Positions 8,379 through 17,573 of a stretch of DNA of 64,000 bases are shown here, piece after piece (position 1 is the first letter of the stretch; each line of letters opens with the position of its first letter). The notes beneath the pieces are model-generated. The model did not search any database. It worked only from the letters and a program-made list of their open reading frames with translations, and was not told the origin of the DNA. The stretch is from UBA1413 sp037447215 (GTDB lineage: Bacteria; Bacteroidota; Bacteroidia; Bacteroidales; Prolixibacteraceae), in contig JBBIHB010000018.1 in assembly GCA_037447215.1 (NCBI GenBank), positions 1 to 64,000 of the forward strand, given 5' to 3'. The position numbers and the translations under genes were made by a program.

Positions 8379-10508
8379 TCATTTTGCCTGTTTAAGGGAT
8401 AGCTGAATCCTTTTTCGGGGAATATCCACTTCGAGGACCTTTACCATTACATGTTGGTGAAGTTTGACTATTTCATTCGGATCGGAAACAAATCGGTCTG
8501 CAATTTCGGAAAGATGCACCAACCCCGACTGTTTTACACCTATATCGATAAACGCTCCGAATTTGGTTATGTTATTTACAATACCTGGTAATATCATGCC
8601 GGGTTTCAGGTCTTCAATTTTAAAAATTCCATCGGCAAATTCAAATACTTTTATGTTGGAACGGGGATCGCGTCCGGGTTTTAATAATTCGTTCATGATA
8701 TCGTTAAGTGTAGGAAGGCCGGTTTTATCGTTTACATATTTTAAAATGTCAATCCTGCTGATCAATTCATTATTTTGTATCAGACGCCTGATATCACAAT
8801 TCAGGTCTGATGCCATTGCATTTACCAGGGGATAGGTCTCGGGATGAACCGCTGAATTATCAAGTGGGTTTTCCGATTCAGGGATCCTTAAAAAACCGGC
8901 TGCCTGTTCATAGGCTTTTGCACCCATTCGGGGAACATTTTTCAGTTTATCCCTCGATGAAAACGGACCGGTTTTTTTACGATATTCCACAATATTTCGG
9001 GCAAGTTGCGGTCCCAGTCCCGAAACATATGTCAACAATTGTACACTTGCCGTATTTACATTTACACCGACACTGTTTACTGCCGATTCAACAACCCTGT
9101 CGAGACTGTTTTTGAGCTCTTTCTGGTCCACATCATGCTGATACTGACCAACCCCAATGCTTTTCGGATCAATTTTTACCAATTCAGCAAGCGGATCCAT
9201 CAACCTTCGTCCAATAGAAATTGCTCCCCTCACAGTTACATCATATCGGGGAAACTCCTCACGGGCAATAGGTGAAGCTGAATAAACCGAAGCGCCATCT
9301 TCGCTCACCACAAATACTTTTAATATGCGATCATACCGGAGGTTTTTCACAAAATATTCTGTTTCGCGGCTAGCCGTTCCGTTTCCGATGGCTATGGCTT
9401 CTATCTGATACGCTTCAACCATCGATGTTAACTTTTTTGCTGCAAGTTTTTTGTCATTTTGGGGGGGATGCGGATAAATGGTTTCATTGTGGAGCAGATC
9501 TCCCTGAGCATCGAGGCATACCACCTTACACCCTGTGCGGTATCCCGGATCGATCGCCAGTATCCTGAGTTGCCCAAGAGGTGGCGCAAGAAGCAATTGC
9601 CTGAGGTTTTCGGCAAAAACCCCAATGGCTTCCTTGTCGGCCAATTCTTTTGAAAGATTGGCGAACTCTGTTTCAATTGATGGCAGAATCAATCGTTTCA
9701 GACAGTACTTAATGGCTTTTTCCACCTGTACCGACGACGCATTGTATCCATAAATAAACAGGGAATTAAGCTGTTCGGTCACCATGGCTTCATTACAAAC
9801 AATCGAAACCCTCAGGAAGCCCTCTTTTTCCCCACGACGCATGGCCAGCAAACGATGCGACGGACAACGATGCAATGGTTCGCTCCAATCAAAGTAATCG
9901 GTGTATTTTATTGCTTCCTTCTCTTTATCTTTAATTACCTTCGATTGGATTACAGCATTTTTTCTGAAATTGTTTCGAACAATATTCCTTGCCCTTTCAT
10001 TTTCACTTATCCATTCGGCCATAATATCACGTGCTCCCGCCAATGCTGTTTCTAATGTTTCGACCTTATCGTTCAGAAAAGATTCAGCACTCTTTTCCGG
10101 ATTTTTTTCGTTTTGCTTCATTAAAATCCCGGCAAGGGGTTCCAACCCTTTTTCACGTGCAATGGATGCTCGGGTGCGTCGTTTGGGTTTATAGGGAAGA
10201 TAAATATCTTCAAGTACCGGCATATCATAACAAGCCTCTATTTTTTTCCTGATATCGGGTGAGAGTTTTCCCTGCTCATCAATAGCCATCAGGATAAATT
10301 CCTTTCTCTTTCCTAGTTCAAGTAATTTGTTGTACTGCTCTTTTACAATTGCAATAATTTCTTCATCAAGGCTTCCTGTTTTTTCTTTCCTGTACCTTGC
10401 TATAAAAGGCACCGTGCAACCTTCATCAAGCAAGTGGATTGTCTGTTCAGTTTGTTTCGGTGTTATGCCCGATCTATCGGCGATAATTTCGTATATTGAT
10501 TTACCCAT
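8379..10508 (-). CDS. tex: Tex family RNA-binding transcription accessory protein
   Basis: The 709-residue product has Tex architecture: an N-terminal helical region (KQTEQTIHLLDEGCTVPFIAR), a YqgF-like RNase H fold starting around the LRILAIDPGYRTGCKV segment, helix-hairpin-helix motifs around residues 480-550, and a C-terminal S1 RNA-binding domain (GMILPGIVNNITKFGAFIDIG) that ends the protein. Tex is a conserved cytoplasmic nucleic-acid-binding factor affecting transcription. The RNase H-like domain is usually considered inactive. The start is the ATG at 10508, and length and domain order match the family. The small gene upstream may share its transcript. Confidence 0.97.
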   Translation of the reverse strand: MGKSIYEIIADRSGITPKQTEQTIHLLDEGCTVPFIARYRKEKTGSLDEEIIAIVKEQYNKLLELGKRKEFILMAIDEQGKLSPDIRKKIEACYDMPVLEDIYLPYKPKRRTRASIAREKGLEPLAGILMKQNEKNPEKSAESFLNDKVETLETALAGARDIMAEWISENERARNIVRNNFRKNAVIQSKVIKDKEKEAIKYTDYFDWSEPLHRCPSHRLLAMRRGEKEGFLRVSIVCNEAMVTEQLNSLFIYGYNASSVQVEKAIKYCLKRLILPSIETEFANLSKELADKEAIGVFAENLRQLLLAPPLGQLRILAIDPGYRTGCKVVCLDAQGDLLHNETIYPHPPQNDKKLAAKKLTSMVEAYQIEAIAIGNGTASRETEYFVKNLRYDRILKVFVVSEDGASVYSASPIAREEFPRYDVTVRGAISIGRRLMDPLAELVKIDPKSIGVGQYQHDVDQKELKNSLDRVVESAVNSVGVNVNTASVQLLTYVSGLGPQLARNIVEYRKKTGPFSSRDKLKNVPRMGAKAYEQAAGFLRIPESENPLDNSAVHPETYPLVNAMASDLNCDIRRLIQNNELISRIDILKYVNDKTGLPTLNDIMNELLKPGRDPRSNIKVFEFADGIFKIEDLKPGMILPGIVNNITKFGAFIDIGVKQSGLVHLSEIADRFVSDPNEIVKLHQHVMVKVLEVDIPRKRIQLSLKQAK

Positions 10509-10572
10509 CTTTTAACTTTTGCGGAGCAAAAATAACCAATTAGTATGATCTGCCGAAATCAGAAAAATAGGA

Positions 10573-10770
10573 TTATGACCATCTGCAGCGCGTCAAATAA
10601 ATGTCCCGGTATTCATCAAAATCGAGCGAACAGTTTTCTTCGACTCCATCTTCAAAAGTTTTGTTAGCGGCTTTGGGATTCTCTTCTTTTTCAACGGTTA
10701 ATAAATTAATAAAGAAATAATTCTTTATATAGGTGTACATTTTACTTCTAATTTTTTCTGTTGTTTTCAC
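10573..10770 (-). CDS. Possible small hypothetical protein
   Basis: This is an open frame of 65 codons starting with GTG at 10770, with an internal ATG at codon 11. It lies between rex and tex in the same direction. The product has a short basic N-terminus, a brief hydrophobic stretch (NYFFINLL) and an acidic C-terminal half. No family is recognised. It is reported because it fills most of an otherwise empty 300-base gap and its composition is protein-like, but no strong ribosome-binding site is visible. Confidence 0.3.
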   Translation of the reverse strand: MKTTEKIRSKMYTYIKNYFFINLLTVEKEENPKAANKTFEDGVEENCSLDFDEYRDIYLTRCRWS

Positions 10771-10807
10771 GACTTTTAAATTTTAATGATACTAATAAGC
10801 TAATTGG

Positions 10808-11470
10808 TTAAATATTTTGTTTTGAAAGCTGAAGCTTTTTCAGCATAATTGCCACATTGGAGTACATGGAAGTATTCTGGACAATAATATTTTCAGGAAC
10901 TTTGAGGTTTATCGGGGCAAAATTCCAAATGGCTTTTATTCCGCTATCAATCATGTGGTCTGTAGTTTGTTGAGCAACTTCTGCCGGGGTGGTTAGTATT
11001 CCGATTTCAACTTTTAACCGCTTTGCAAGTTCTGCCAACTGGCTGATCGGTAGTATGTTGACTTTGTGGATAAGCTTTCCTGTTTTCTGGCTGTCAATAT
11101 CAAAACCGGCTACAATTTTTAACCCGAAGCTTTCGAGTTGCGGATAAGCAATCAAAGCGCTGCCCAGATGACCGACACCCACGAGAAAAGCCCGGTTTGC
11201 TTTATCAAAATTCAGGTAGTCTTCAATTGACTGGATAAGCTCATATGTATTGTAACCTGCCCGGGGCCTACCTTTTATACCGGTTATTGCAAAATCTTTA
11301 ACAATTTGAGTGGGATCATAACCTAACTCTTTTGCCATAGCCGGGGCAGAAACGTTGAAATGACCATTTTCCCTGGCAGTGTACAGGTGCCTGAGATAAA
11401 CTGAAAGCCTCCTGATAGAATGTTCAGGAACTTTTACTTGATACTTTTCTATGTTTTTCTTACATGTCAT
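10808..11470 (-). CDS. rex: Redox-sensing transcriptional repressor Rex
   Basis: The 220-residue protein matches Rex in length and arrangement. The N-terminal winged helix (about 1-80) contains RRLSVYLRHLY and the KDFAITGIKGRPRAGY segment typical of Rex. A Rossmann domain follows, with GVGHLG at about 98-103 for NAD(H) binding, and the C-terminal swapped helix is at the end. Rex senses the NADH/NAD+ ratio and represses fermentation and respiration genes when NADH is low. The window also encodes a YqhD-like alcohol dehydrogenase that could be a target, but no Rex box was recognised there. An 18-base palindrome lies 43 bases upstream of the start codon. Confidence 0.95.
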   Translation of the reverse strand: MTCKKNIEKYQVKVPEHSIRRLSVYLRHLYTARENGHFNVSAPAMAKELGYDPTQIVKDFAITGIKGRPRAGYNTYELIQSIEDYLNFDKANRAFLVGVGHLGSALIAYPQLESFGLKIVAGFDIDSQKTGKLIHKVNILPISQLAELAKRLKVEIGILTTPAEVAQQTTDHMIDSGIKAIWNFAPINLKVPENIIVQNTSMYSNVAIMLKKLQLSKQNI

Positions 11471-11513
11471 TTTAATGTTTTGCGTGATGTAAAAATACTC
11501 TGAAAAGACAATA

Positions 11514-11531
11514 TAAAGAATATATTCTTTA
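11514..11531. promoter_or_regulatory. Perfect 18-bp palindrome upstream of rex
   Basis: TAAAGAATATATTCTTTA reads the same on both strands and is 43 bases upstream of the rex start, in the rex/ffh divergent region. It does not match the classical Rex consensus (TTGTGA-N6-TCACAA). It could be an operator for rex autoregulation or for another factor, or a chance palindrome in AT-rich DNA. Confidence 0.35.
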
Positions 11532-11648
11532 AAAATTATTTTAATATAATAAAACTTAACATTCAGCAGATAAACATATAATCAAGTCCTACTTATTTTT
11601 TTTTTGTATTTCGTTTGTTCCCCATATGGTTGAACCATCCATTAACAA

Positions 11649-11685
11649 TTTGATTCAGGCATCCTCAACAATTTTTATATTTTTG
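11649..11685 (+). promoter_or_regulatory. Predicted promoter of ffh
   Basis: TATTTTTG at 11678-11685 fits the -7 consensus TAnnTTTG, and a TTTG at 11649-11652 could serve as the -33 element. The spacing of 25 bases is slightly long. The ffh start is 24 bases downstream. Confidence 0.45.
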
Positions 11686-11708
11686 CAAGGTAATTATTTT
11701 AATAGTCT

Positions 11709-13043
11709 ATGTTTGAGAATCTGAGCGAAAAGCTCGAAAGATCGTTTAAGCTTTTGAAAGGGCAGGGCAGGATCACCGAGATAAATATTGCCGAAACGCT
11801 GAAAGATATCCGTAAGGCATTGCTCGATGCCGACGTTAATTACAAGATTGCCAAAACATTTACCGACACGGTGAAGGAGAAGGCTCTTGGTATGGATGTG
11901 CTTACATCGGTGAAACCCGGACAAATGATGGTTAAACTGGTTCACGATGAATTAGCAACTCTTATGGGCGGTAAATTTACCGACATTAACATCAAGGGAA
12001 ATCCATCCATTATATTGATGTCGGGGCTTCAAGGGTCTGGTAAAACCACATTTTCGGGTAAGCTTGCCAATTTGCTCAAAAGCAAGAAAGGCCGACATCC
12101 TTTGTTGGTCGCAGGCGACGTTTATCGTCCGGCAGCAATTGAACAGCTTAAGGTGGTGGGCAATCAGGTTGGCGTACCAGTTTATACCGAAGAAGGTAAC
12201 ATGAATCCGGTTATGATTGCCCGGAACGCCATAAAACATGCAAAGCTTCAGGGGTTTGATGTTGTCATCATCGACACCGCAGGCCGGTTGGCCATTGATG
12301 AGCAGATGATGAAGGAGATTGCTGCAATTAAGGCCGAAGTTCAGCCACATGAAATCTTGTTTGTTGTTGATTCCATGACCGGTCAGGATGCAGTTAACAC
12401 TGCCAAAGAGTTTAACGACCGGCTCGATTTTGATGGGGTTGTATTAACGAAACTCGATGGTGATACGAGAGGCGGAGCTGCACTTTCCATTCGTTCGGTT
12501 GTCGATAAGCCCATAAAATTTGTCGGCACGGGCGAAAAAATGGAGGCCATTGAAGTTTTCCACCCCGACCGTATGGCTGACCGTATTCTTGGAATGGGTG
12601 ATATTGTTTCGCTGGTTGAAAAAGCCCAAGAACAATTCGATGAAGCTGAAGCCAAACGTTTACAACAAAAACTTGCCAAAGACCAGTTCAACTTCAATGA
12701 TTTTCTGAAACAGGTTCAGCAGATCAAAAAAATGGGTAACCTGAAAGATGTTGCCTCGCTGATACCAGGGATGGGGAAAGCATTGAAAAATATTGATTTT
12801 GATGACGATGCTTTTAAACACATAGAAGCCATTATTTATTCGATGACACCCAAAGAACGTGAAAATCCATCGATTCTGAATGGCAGCCGCCGTAAGCGAA
12901 TTGCCGAAGGATCGGGGACCAATATTCAGGAGGTTAACCGGTTACTGAAACAATTTGCCGAAACCAGCAAAATGATGAAAATGGTAGCCCAGGGCAAGAA
13001 CCTGCAGCGTATGATGGCTGGAATGCAGGGACAACGAAGATGA
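11709..13043 (+). CDS. ffh: Signal recognition particle protein Ffh
   Basis: The 444-residue GTPase is full length. It has an N-terminal helical bundle, a G domain with P-loop GLQGSGKTT at about 106-114, DTAGR near 188 and TKLDG near 246, and a methionine-rich M domain from about residue 300 to the end. Ffh binds 4.5S RNA and the signal sequences of nascent inner-membrane and exported proteins and hands ribosomes to FtsY at the membrane. It is followed 31 bases later by folD in the same direction, so the two may be co-transcribed. Confidence 0.98.
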   Translation: MFENLSEKLERSFKLLKGQGRITEINIAETLKDIRKALLDADVNYKIAKTFTDTVKEKALGMDVLTSVKPGQMMVKLVHDELATLMGGKFTDINIKGNPSIILMSGLQGSGKTTFSGKLANLLKSKKGRHPLLVAGDVYRPAAIEQLKVVGNQVGVPVYTEEGNMNPVMIARNAIKHAKLQGFDVVIIDTAGRLAIDEQMMKEIAAIKAEVQPHEILFVVDSMTGQDAVNTAKEFNDRLDFDGVVLTKLDGDTRGGAALSIRSVVDKPIKFVGTGEKMEAIEVFHPDRMADRILGMGDIVSLVEKAQEQFDEAEAKRLQQKLAKDQFNFNDFLKQVQQIKKMGNLKDVASLIPGMGKALKNIDFDDDAFKHIEAIIYSMTPKERENPSILNGSRRKRIAEGSGTNIQEVNRLLKQFAETSKMMKMVAQGKNLQRMMAGMQGQRR

Positions 13044-13074
13044 CCACAGATTTATTGAAAAAATAATTGAAAGA

Positions 13075-13950
13075 ATGAATCTGATCGACGGGAAAAAAAT
13101 TTCAACTCAGATCAAAGCCGAAATTGCGGATGAAGTCAAAAAGATGGTTGCTTCGGGCAGAAGGGCTCCTCACCTGGCGGCCATTCTCGTGGGGCACGAT
13201 GGGGGCAGTGAAACCTATGTTGCATATAAAATCAAAGACTGCGAAGAAGTTGGTTTCAAATCAACTTTAGTCAGGTTCGAAGACGTTGTTGCCGAAAACG
13301 TGCTGCTCTCGAAAATTGAACAACTCAACAAGGATACTGATATTGATGGATTTATTGTGCAATTACCATTGCCCAGCCACATAAACGAACAAAAGGTAAT
13401 CGAAGCCATCAGTCCGGCAAAGGACGTGGATGGTTTTCATCCGGTAAACGTAGGACGTATGGTAATAGGCCTGCCATGTTTTGTATCGGCTACACCGTTT
13501 GGGATCGTTGAGCTCATTATTCGATATGGAATTGGAACAAGCGGCCGGAATTGTGTAATCATCGGACGAAGCAATATTGTTGGACGGCCATTGAGCATAC
13601 TTATGTCGCATAAAAGAGTCAATGCAACTGTAACTGTGGCCCACAGCCGGACACAGAACCTGAAGAAAATTTGCTCAAATGCTGACATCCTGATTGCGGC
13701 CATCGGCGTTCCGGGGTTTGTTACAGCTGAAATGGTTAAGGAAGGTGCGGTTGTGATTGATGTGGGTACTACACGTGTCCCCGATCCGACTTCCAAATCG
13801 GGTTTCCGCTTGAAAGGTGATGTTCGTTTCGATGAAGTAGCTCCATTGTGTTCATGGATCACTCCGGTTCCAGGCGGGGTGGGACCCATGACTCGGGTAT
13901 CTTTATTACAAAATACGTTGCTGGCGGCTAAAAAGGAAATCTATAAGTAG
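13075..13950 (+). CDS. folD: Bifunctional methylenetetrahydrofolate dehydrogenase/cyclohydrolase FolD
   Basis: The 291-residue enzyme interconverts 5,10-methylene-THF, methenyl-THF and 10-formyl-THF in cytosolic one-carbon metabolism. Visible signatures are the YVAYKIKDCEEVG block with the catalytic lysine, the GFIVQLPLP segment, the NADP-binding IIGRSNIVGRP loop, and the terminal PVPGGVGPMT motif. Length is normal. It follows ffh closely, and the broken M48 peptidase gene starts 45 bases after its stop. Confidence 0.98.
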   Translation: MNLIDGKKISTQIKAEIADEVKKMVASGRRAPHLAAILVGHDGGSETYVAYKIKDCEEVGFKSTLVRFEDVVAENVLLSKIEQLNKDTDIDGFIVQLPLPSHINEQKVIEAISPAKDVDGFHPVNVGRMVIGLPCFVSATPFGIVELIIRYGIGTSGRNCVIIGRSNIVGRPLSILMSHKRVNATVTVAHSRTQNLKKICSNADILIAAIGVPGFVTAEMVKEGAVVIDVGTTRVPDPTSKSGFRLKGDVRFDEVAPLCSWITPVPGGVGPMTRVSLLQNTLLAAKKEIYK

Positions 13951-13995
13951 AATTTCTGTAACCTTACCGAACTAAAATTCAGATTAGTCTGAATT

Positions 13996-14798
13996 ATGAA
14001 TAAATTCTTTATTATAATTTCCACAGCTGCATTAATTTTTGCAGGCGGCTGTGCTCAGGTGCCCCTGACCGGGCGAACACAAATGGCTTTGCTTCCCGAG
14101 TCAACCCTTGTTGAAATGAGCCTAACCAGTTATGGTGATTTTCTGAAAGAGAATAAACTTTCGACCAACAAACAACAAACTGATATGGTGAAGAGGGTGG
14201 GTACCCGGATTGCTTAGGCTGTTGAGCAGTATCTGACCGATAACGGGTTTGCCAGCCGTATAATCGATTTCAAGTGGGAATTCAACCTGATTGGAGACGA
14301 TACACCCAATGCGTGGGCTATGCCGGGCGGTAAAGTGGTTTTCTACACTGGAATACTGCCGCTTACACAAAACGAAGATGGTCTTGCATTAGCAATGGGT
14401 CACGAAATTGCCCATGCAGTTGCCCGACATGGAAACGAACGAATGAGTCAGGGACTAATAGTACAAATGGGGGGAATTGCTTTGTCGAAGGCTTTACGTG
14501 AAAACCCTGAAGCAACACAGGCGCTGTTCCTCACTGCCTATGGTTTAGGGTCTCAGGTAGGGGTAATGCTTCCTTACTCACGCAAGCACGAGTATGAAGC
14601 TGATGAGCTCGGATTGATTTTTATGTCTATGGCAGGTTATCAACCATCCGAAGCAATAAATTTCTGGACCCGCATGTCTCAAATGGTTGGTGCACGCCCG
14701 CCCGAATTTTTAAGTACCCATCCGGTTGACATAAAGCATAACAAAACATCAGGAGGGTTCTATCTAATGCAATGGAATATTATAACACGCAGCGATAA
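13996..14798 (+). pseudogene. M48 family metallopeptidase lipoprotein, disrupted by a stop codon and a frameshift
   Basis: The frame starts with a lipoprotein signal peptide (lipobox FAGGC, near residue 19) and runs 73 codons to an in-frame TAG at 14215-14217. It continues in the same frame with unmistakable M48 sequence: NAWAMPGGKVVFYTG, the zinc motif HEIAH at 14401-14415, and YEADELG with the third ligand. A second lesion lies near 14735-14745. After STHPVD the frame becomes meaningless, while the +1/-2 frame gives the expected family ending with AMEYYNTQR and a TAA at 14796-14798. Two independent lesions make a true pseudogene more likely than stop-codon readthrough. Sequencing error remains possible. 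An intact relative would be a periplasmic Loi22/BepA-like quality-control protease. Confidence 0.85.
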
Positions 14799-14870
14799 AA
14801 TTCTGGTATAGGATTAATTTTTTTTATACTTTTGAAACCTCAACCATAATCGTTAACTAAAATAAGAACC

Positions 14871-15239
14871 ATGGAATTCTCGAAAAATGATGAATCGGTC
14901 GATTCTACTGGAGGCAGATTTAACAAGGATATATATTCAAAAGTGATCAGGGCTGGTAAACGAACCTATTTTTTTGACGTAAAAAGTACCCGTCAGGAAG
15001 AGTATTACCTTACAATTACAGAAAGTAAACGACGATTTGAGGAAAGCGGGCAACCAGTATTTGAAAAACATAAAATTTTCCTTTACCGTGAAGATTTTGT
15101 AAAATTTGTGGATGGTTTGAAAGAAATCATTGATTTCATTGATCGGAAACAGCCAATGGAAAATGATAAATCAGAAATCAATGAAGTGAATGATTTTGTT
15201 GATTTCGAATTTGAAGATTTATCCAATCTGAACACATAA
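14871..15239 (+). CDS. DUF3276 / Pur-alpha-like nucleic-acid-binding protein
   Basis: The 122-residue protein has the PUR repeat pattern: a strand-rich block YSKVIRAGKRTYFFDVKST, then EEYYLTITESKRRF, then HKIFLYREDFVKFVDGL. It ends in a disordered acidic tail. PUR-domain proteins bind single-stranded or G-rich nucleic acids and are a conserved small family in Bacteroidota and spirochaetes. The cellular role is not known. A TAnnTTTG element (TACTTTTG, 14827-14834) precedes the ATG by 36 bases, suggesting its own promoter. It is convergent with the DnaJ-like gene. Confidence 0.9.
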   Translation: MEFSKNDESVDSTGGRFNKDIYSKVIRAGKRTYFFDVKSTRQEEYYLTITESKRRFEESGQPVFEKHKIFLYREDFVKFVDGLKEIIDFIDRKQPMENDKSEINEVNDFVDFEFEDLSNLNT

Positions 15240-15252
15240 ACATGATTTTTTC

Positions 15253-15984
15253 TCAGGTAATATTTCTCTCTTTCTTGATTGCCTGATAAGCTTCGTTTAC
15301 CTTCCTGAATTTCTCCTGTCCAGCCTGTTGAAATTCTTCCCCCATATTGGCCAGTTTATCGGGATGATATTTCATAGCCATCCGCCTGTATGCTTTTTTA
15401 ATTTCATCATCTGTTGCCGATTTATCTATTTCCAGAATTGTGTAAGCATAGCCGGTATCCTGGATAAACATAGCCTTGATGGATTTCAGGTCATTGTCGG
15501 AAATGCCCATTTCGGATGAGATAAATTCGATAAGTTTCAGTTCATCGGCGCGGATTTCTTTGTCGGCAAGGGCAATTCCAAAAAGGAAATGGACCAACTG
15601 CAGGCGTGCCGAATAGTTCATATTCCGCTCAATCTGCCGACAGACATCCCTGACTGGAATAGTTTGATTAATCAGGTCGTGAAGCATTTTTACCGCTTCA
15701 TTGGCTGCTTCATTACCGAAATTCTGGCGTAAAAAATCTTTCACGTAATCAAGTTCCGAGCGCATGACCCTTCCATCGGCTTTCATAACAGCAGCTATAA
15801 GGACCAGAAGGCTCATCAGGTAACCCCCAGCAGTTGTCTGTCTGGATTGCGCACCTTCATACTTTCTGATGTTTACACCAGACCCATCAACTACCGACCC
15901 AATAACAAAACCAATAATAGCACCTATCGGCCCGCCTACTGCCCATCCCAGGCCGCCCCCAATCCATTTAGCAAACTTTGCCAT
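15253..15984 (-). CDS. TerB-like and DnaJ-domain co-chaperone (DjlA-like)
   Basis: The 243-residue protein begins with a glycine-rich hydrophobic segment (GWAVGGPIGAIIGFVIGS), likely a membrane anchor or glycine-zipper hairpin. A TerB-like helical domain occupies about residues 55-165, and a C-terminal J-domain contains YHPDK (the HPD motif) with AYTILEIDKSATDDEIKKAY at its start. This is the layout of DjlA-type J-proteins, which recruit and stimulate DnaK. The ATG at 15984 lies inside the end of coaE, with a 17-base overlap, so expression is coupled to coaE. Confidence 0.9.
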   Translation of the reverse strand: MAKFAKWIGGGLGWAVGGPIGAIIGFVIGSVVDGSGVNIRKYEGAQSRQTTAGGYLMSLLVLIAAVMKADGRVMRSELDYVKDFLRQNFGNEAANEAVKMLHDLINQTIPVRDVCRQIERNMNYSARLQLVHFLFGIALADKEIRADELKLIEFISSEMGISDNDLKSIKAMFIQDTGYAYTILEIDKSATDDEIKKAYRRMAMKYHPDKLANMGEEFQQAGQEKFRKVNEAYQAIKKERNIT

Positions 15985-16597
15985 AGTTTAAAATTGTTTG
16001 ATGTATATTAAGAATCTGATTGATTATAAATTCCTTTTCGCAGTTATATATTACAAAATCGGCCAGCGGCAATTTTTCATCATCAGTCCACTGATTGTCC
16101 ATTCTGGCTTTGATTTGTTGTGTTGTCAAACCGTCACGTCCGGCTAAACGTTTAATACGAAGTTCTTCTGACGATAGAATCAGTATATTTAAATCCATAA
16201 ATTTATAGACCCCGCTTTCAAATAAAATAGCTGCTTCCTGTATAACATAGGGCGCTGTTTGTTGCATCCACCATTCCCGAAATTTTTGTCTGACTACAGG
16301 ATGGACTATGCCGTTTACTTTTTCGAGCAGATTTTGATTGTTAAAAATTTTCTGGGCCATTGCCTGCCGGTATAGATTACCTTCTTCATCGTATATAGTA
16401 TCACCGAACAGACCGATCAATGCCGACCTTACCCCGGGATTTTGGTTCATAATCAGTTTTGCCACGCCATCGGCTTCAAAAACCGGTACTTTCAAAATTT
16501 GAAAAATTTTACAAATCAACGATTTGCCACTTCCAATACCGCCTGTAATACCTATTTTTAATGGCTTATCAGTTTCTTTCGATAAGGTACTCAACAT
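15968..16597 (-). CDS. coaE: Dephospho-CoA kinase
   Basis: The 209-residue kinase catalyses the last step of coenzyme A synthesis, phosphorylating the 3'-hydroxyl of dephospho-CoA. It has the P-loop GITGGIGSGKS near residues 17-27, then FEADGVAK (the usual DADxxA with F and E) and a lid region containing AGRDGLTTQQIKARM. Length is normal. The gene overlaps the preceding ybbR-like gene by 29 bases and the following dnaJ-like gene by 17 bases, an unusually compressed arrangement that implies coupled translation. Confidence 0.95.
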   Translation of the reverse strand: MLSTLSKETDKPLKIGITGGIGSGKSLICKIFQILKVPVFEADGVAKLIMNQNPGVRSALIGLFGDTIYDEEGNLYRQAMAQKIFNNQNLLEKVNGIVHPVVRQKFREWWMQQTAPYVIQEAAILFESGVYKFMDLNILILSSEELRIKRLAGRDGLTTQQIKARMDNQWTDDEKLPLADFVIYNCEKEFIINQILNIHQTILNYGKVC

Positions 16598-17573
16598 GGG
16601 CAGGTGTTATTTTCAAAGATTTGATACCGTCTGAAACATGACTTGCATATACCGGTAAATGGGACAGGCCTTTTTCAACATCTTCCCATTTGATGTAAAG
16701 CTCAAGGGTTTCAGGAGTGATTTGAGAAAACTGTTTAAGAGGGACACTGAAACTTACTTCAGCTTCGCGGGGGAAAAGCCTGATTATTATTTCGCCCGGT
16801 TTTGATTTTAGTAAAATGGGAACATAGAAACTCTTTTCAGTAAATTCGTCAATTGGTATCCTGACCATTACTTTTTCAGGATTCACCTTTATTTTATCGG
16901 GGATTTCAAGTGAAATTTCCTTTTGTAGGTCACTTTTTACATTTCTGAATGTTCTGCGCTGCGAAAAGATTGTATCAATGTTTTCAACGACGGCTCTTGG
17001 GCCGGTTACTTCAACCAAAGGTGGGATTATTTCAACTATGCCTGACTGACCGAACCTGGTCGGAAAATGCAGTTCAAGATTGTGTGCAACAGGCACAATC
17101 CGGCTTTCAAGACTGTCGAACACCAATTGAAGCAACGATGGCCTCACATCTATTACCTGGATGTCGCTGCTGAACTGCTCCCTAATGTTTTCTACAATGG
17201 TTGCCGATTGGATATTGAAAAAACTAACCGGTCTCAATCTGTTCTCCTCCATAATTTCCGTGATATTCAATTGAACCGGAGAGTTGGTAAGGCTTAACTT
17301 ATACCGCATGAGCGTAAAACCAAAGGCATTTACCCTAAGTTGTAATTTTGATGGCGGATCGTTGATTATGAATTTATTTTTAGGGAGATTAACATACCTG
17401 ACCGGATAATTTATAGTTGTGGTATATTGTTTACTCAGTGCATTCAGGAACCATAAAATGGTGGCAATAAACAGACAGATGAAAAAAATGATCAGCCGCT
17501 GATTGCTGCGAATCGAATCAGGATTGAGCACCAGGTTTATTATTCTTATCGATTTATTTTTGATGTTCATCAT
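16569..17573 (-). CDS. YbbR-like domain-containing membrane protein
   Basis: The 334-residue protein has one N-terminal transmembrane segment (LIIFFICLFIATILWFLNAL) and then a strand-rich region outside the membrane with repeated YbbR-type units, for example the block with VTGPRAVVENIDTIF. In Firmicutes, YbbR/CdaR regulates the diadenylate cyclase. In Bacteroidota the gene is typically found, as here, between yajC and coaE, and its function is not known. A strong terminator separates it from yajC, so it should have its own promoter in 17574-17700, though no clear TAnnTTTG is visible there. Confidence 0.88.
   Translation of the reverse strand: MMNIKNKSIRIINLVLNPDSIRSNQRLIIFFICLFIATILWFLNALSKQYTTTINYPVRYVNLPKNKFIINDPPSKLQLRVNAFGFTLMRYKLSLTNSPVQLNITEIMEENRLRPVSFFNIQSATIVENIREQFSSDIQVIDVRPSLLQLVFDSLESRIVPVAHNLELHFPTRFGQSGIVEIIPPLVEVTGPRAVVENIDTIFSQRRTFRNVKSDLQKEISLEIPDKIKVNPEKVMVRIPIDEFTEKSFYVPILLKSKPGEIIIRLFPREAEVSFSVPLKQFSQITPETLELYIKWEDVEKGLSHLPVYASHVSDGIKSLKITPAHVEYLIERN

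Noticed and set aside
14215..14217. Recoding of TAG (readthrough or pyrrolysine) in the M48 peptidase gene
   Set aside because: A second frameshift in the same gene would not be explained by recoding, and no tRNA or pyl gene is visible.
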